DNA from: Candidatus Scalindua rubra
GTDB taxonomy: Bacteria; Planctomycetota; Brocadiia; Brocadiales; Scalinduaceae
Assembly (NCBI GenBank): GCA_001723765.1
Contig: MAYW01000003.1
Coordinates: 1 to 64,000, forward strand
Reading direction: 5' to 3'
DNA length: 64,000 nucleotides
Part shown: piece after piece, positions 61,867-64,000 of the stretch
How the letters are laid out: each line of letters opens with the position of its first letter
How positions within the stretch are numbered: position 1 is the first letter of the stretch
Position numbers and translations under genes: made by a program
Notes under the pieces: generated by a model
The model's input: the letters and a program-made list of their open reading frames with translations, nothing else
Databases searched by the model: none
Told to the model about the DNA's origin: nothing

Positions 61867-62123
61867 GAACGAATTTTATTAAATAATTGACATATTTCAA
61901 GGGCTATTTTATACTTTCACAGGAAGATTACAGGAAATGTTTTAGACGCAAGGACATCGATACATACCCATATCATTAAAAGCAAATCTATTAAAGAGAC
62001 AAAACGCACACTTGATTTCCAGACTAAAGTAAGTTTTGTCTTTCTATATACACTTTTTTTTTGGTAGTATATTCAGTGTAATTCTGTGGTAAAGTTTTTT
62101 GTGTGTTCTAAAGGAGTCTTTAT

Positions 62124-63698
62124 TTGAAGGCAAAATCCATAATGGTGCAGGGTACAGGCTCTGATGTGGGTAAGAGTATTCTTGTATGCGCATTATGCCG
62201 TATTTTTCATCAGGATGGTTTAAAAGTTGCTCCCTTTAAGGCACAAAATATGTCGCTTAATTCATACGTAACATTAGATGGTAGGGAAATGGGTAGGGCT
62301 CAAGTAGCTCAGGCAGAAGCAGCAGGTATACACCCCACAGTAGAGATGAATCCAATCCTGCTGAAACCAACAGGAAATAATGGTTCACAGGTAATAACAA
62401 TGGGAAAACCCATAGGACATATGACGGCTAATGAATATTATCAGAATAAAAACACAATGTTAGATATCGCTAAAAATGCTTTTGAAGCGTTGAAAGAACA
62501 ATATGAAATTATCGTTATTGAGGGAGCAGGTAGTCCGTCAGAAATTAATATTAAGGATGATGATATCGTTAATATGAAGATTGCAGAGATTGCTAATGCG
62601 CCCGTATTACTAATGACAGACATAGAAAGGGGGGGGGCATTCGCATGGGTAGTAGGTACGTGTGAGTTGTTAAATAATAATGAAAAAGAAAGGATATGCG
62701 GGGTAATCATTAACAAATTCAGGGGTGATATGGAAATACTGAAGACAGGAATAAGTATGTTAGAAAATAAAATAAACAAACCTGTTTTGGGTGTTATTCC
62801 CTATTTTAATGATATAAAGATTGACAATGAAGATTCAGTGTGTCTCGAGAGCGCTAATTATAAATCAGAAACTATTGATTATGATTCAGTAAAGAATTGC
62901 ATAGATGTTGTAGTAATACGACTTCCCAGGATATCTAATTTCACAGATTTTGATTTACTTAAGTATGAGAAAGATGTGCGTGTAAGATTTGTAGACAGAG
63001 CTCAAGCCATCGGAAAACCAGATTTGGTTATATTACCAGGAACGAAGAATACCATAGGTGATTTGCAGTCTATAAAAGAAAACGGTATTGCTGAGACCAT
63101 TATAGAACTTAAAAAGAAGGGGACTATGGTTATTGGGATTTGTGGTGGGTATCAAATGCTTGGTAAAATAATTACTGACCCTGAGAATACAGAATCAAAA
63201 ATATCTCAAATAGAAGGTCTTGGTCTTTTTGATGCATTTACCACGTTTATACCAGAAAAAAAGACTTACCAGGTTAAGGCAAAGATGTATGACAACCCGG
63301 CCAGTCGAACCGGTCTGTCGGGTAAAAATTTCAATACAAAATGTGAAATAATTGGTTATGAGATTCATATGGGAGAAACTGAGTTGCTGAATGGCACTTT
63401 ACCATTCTTAAAAATTATAGAAAGATCAGGTAAAAAAGTTAATCTGGATGATGGAGCAATCTCTAAAGATGGAAACGTAATAGGTACATATTTACACGGT
63501 ATTTTTGACAATGATGAATTTAGACTAGGGCTCATTAATCATCTTAGAGGAATTAAGGGGCTTATTCCATTATTACCTGATGAACTATTGAAAGCAAAGA
63601 GAGAGAAAGAAAAACAATACGATAGACTTGCAGATTTAATTCGCAAACATGTAAAGATGGATTTGATTTATGACTTAATTGGAGAATTAAAGAATTAA
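62124..63698 (+). CDS. cobQ: Cobyric acid synthase CobQ
   Basis: 524 aa, TTG start with AAAGGAG. ATP-binding half: MVQGTGSDVGKSILVCALCRIF, PFKAQNMSLNSYVTLDGREMGRAQ, EGAGSPSEINIKDDDIVNMKIAEIA. The glutaminase half has VIGICGGYQML (Cys nucleophile) and GTYLHGIFDNDEFR (His). It amidates four side chains of the corrin ring. It is followed by a repeat tract and cbiB. Confidence 0.95.
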   Translation: MKAKSIMVQGTGSDVGKSILVCALCRIFHQDGLKVAPFKAQNMSLNSYVTLDGREMGRAQVAQAEAAGIHPTVEMNPILLKPTGNNGSQVITMGKPIGHMTANEYYQNKNTMLDIAKNAFEALKEQYEIIVIEGAGSPSEINIKDDDIVNMKIAEIANAPVLLMTDIERGGAFAWVVGTCELLNNNEKERICGVIINKFRGDMEILKTGISMLENKINKPVLGVIPYFNDIKIDNEDSVCLESANYKSETIDYDSVKNCIDVVVIRLPRISNFTDFDLLKYEKDVRVRFVDRAQAIGKPDLVILPGTKNTIGDLQSIKENGIAETIIELKKKGTMVIGICGGYQMLGKIITDPENTESKISQIEGLGLFDAFTTFIPEKKTYQVKAKMYDNPASRTGLSGKNFNTKCEIIGYEIHMGETELLNGTLPFLKIIERSGKKVNLDDGAISKDGNVIGTYLHGIFDNDEFRLGLINHLRGIKGLIPLLPDELLKAKREKEKQYDRLADLIRKHVKMDLIYDLIGELKN

Positions 63699-63783
63699 GG
63701 AATTTAGGAATTAAAATCAGTTTCTGGCAAAATCAGGAATCCCATAATCCCTAAATTCCCTAATCCCTCAATCCCGAAATATA
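63690..63783. repeat. CCCTAAATTCCCTAATCC tract before cbiB
   Basis: AATTTAGGAATT (about 63698-63712) faces AAATTCCCTAAT (about 63750-63766), as in the 17990-18056 tract. Non-coding spacer within the cob cluster. Confidence 0.5.
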
Positions 63784-64000
63784 ATGTATGATTATTTACC
63801 TTTACAAATTGCTATTGCCTTCATTCTGGACTTCCTAATAGGAGATCCAAGATGGATACCTCATCCTGTAAGAATAATAGGCAGATGTATTGAATATCTT
63901 GAGAAAATATTGCTAAGGATATTTATATCAGAGCGAGTAGCAGGCATACTTCTTACTGGAATAGTTGTATTTGGGACATATTTGATAACTTATAAAATAA
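63784..64000 (+). CDS. cbiB: Adenosylcobinamide-phosphate synthase CbiB (start only)
   Basis: Partial, open to the window end (about 72 codons). MYDYLPLQIAIAFILDFLIGDPRWIPHPVRIIGRCIEYLEK has the CbiB start with DFLIGDP and PHPVR-IG. It joins aminopropanol phosphate to adenosylcobyric acid in the membrane. Substrates come from CobQ and CobD, encoded just upstream. A TTG/ATG alternative is not needed; ATG 63784 is consistent with the family start. Confidence 0.85.
   Translation, partial: MYDYLPLQIAIAFILDFLIGDPRWIPHPVRIIGRCIEYLEKILLRIFISERVAGILLTGIVVFGTYLITYKI

Noticed and set aside
1-64000. tRNA, rRNA or CRISPR arrays
   Set aside because: No cloverleaf with TTCRANNC/CCA, no rRNA-like conserved stretches and no regular spacer arrays were found when reading the intergenic regions.

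Overview
This is an AT-rich bacterial chromosome fragment that most likely comes from an anaerobic ammonium-oxidising (anammox) planctomycete of the Brocadiales. The low G+C look fits Candidatus Scalindua best, but there is no rRNA in the window to prove it. The main evidence is a complete nitrite oxidoreductase locus (nxrC, nxrB, a TorD-type chaperone, nxrA, plus two accessory genes) together with planctomycete-like small proteins, a B12-binding radical SAM protein and many corrinoid genes.

Layout. 0.3-9 kb: NXR operon, ending in a clear rho-independent terminator. Two accessory genes here, one secreted and one a cytoplasmic HExxH protein, share a C-terminal zinc-ribbon-like module. 9.2-13.5 kb: radical SAM protein, a 4Fe-4S protein and the Mrp/NBP35 Fe-S carrier ATPase. 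This stretch is interrupted by two single-gene cassettes (DUF559 and GxxExxY nuclease folds), each bounded by inverted repeats. 13.9-17.4 kb: wreckage and rearrangement, with a moaA stub, a CheX-Hpt-CheA hybrid kinase without a CheW domain, and glnS and relE remnants fused together. 17.4-23 kb: degenerate receiver, a dicarboxylate/glutamate-type symporter, tandem Usp, a DsbA-like protein without its active-site cysteines, and a decayed cbb3-type oxidase (ccoN/ccoO). 23-26 kb: HAD phosphatase, ORF6N remnant, hicBA with a broken toxin, and repeats. 26.3-29.3 kb: feoB with a DtxR-FeoA regulator behind a candidate iron box. 29.5-43.5 kb: mostly housekeeping genes (L,D-transpeptidase, fchA, rnc, pheA, tpiA, secG, yicC, gmk, a CoaC-dUTPase fusion, ftsK, pgsA). 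43.5-50 kb: FmdE-like exported protein, cobM, pit with its PhoU-like partner, vapBC, recN. 50-55 kb: DUF4160/DUF2442 pair, PD-(D/E)XK plus HNH nuclease pair, and an NnrS-type membrane protein carrying three small NO/iron-repair-type domains. 55-64 kb: cobO, thyX, a MetE-like protein, a TPR protein, cobD, an MNT/HEPN pair with a truncated HEPN, cobQ and the start of cbiB.

How it fits together. NxrABC oxidises nitrite to nitrate. The TorD-like chaperone, Mrp and possibly the HExxH protein would serve its assembly, and FeoB/DtxR would supply iron for the Fe-S- and haem-rich metabolism. The NnrS/ScdA-like protein suits a cell that makes NO. The scattered cob genes build the corrinoid cofactor. 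ThyX plus the fused dUTPase give a folate/flavin route to dTMP.

Intergenic DNA is unusually repeat-rich. There are at least three copies of a CCCTGTTARATA-ended mini-element, nested palindromes, REP-like hairpins and a duplicated 140-180 bp element. Many small lesions are one-base changes, several of them in homopolymers, so assembly error cannot be excluded for single frameshifts. The large internal deletion in ccoN and the gene chimeras are real decay.
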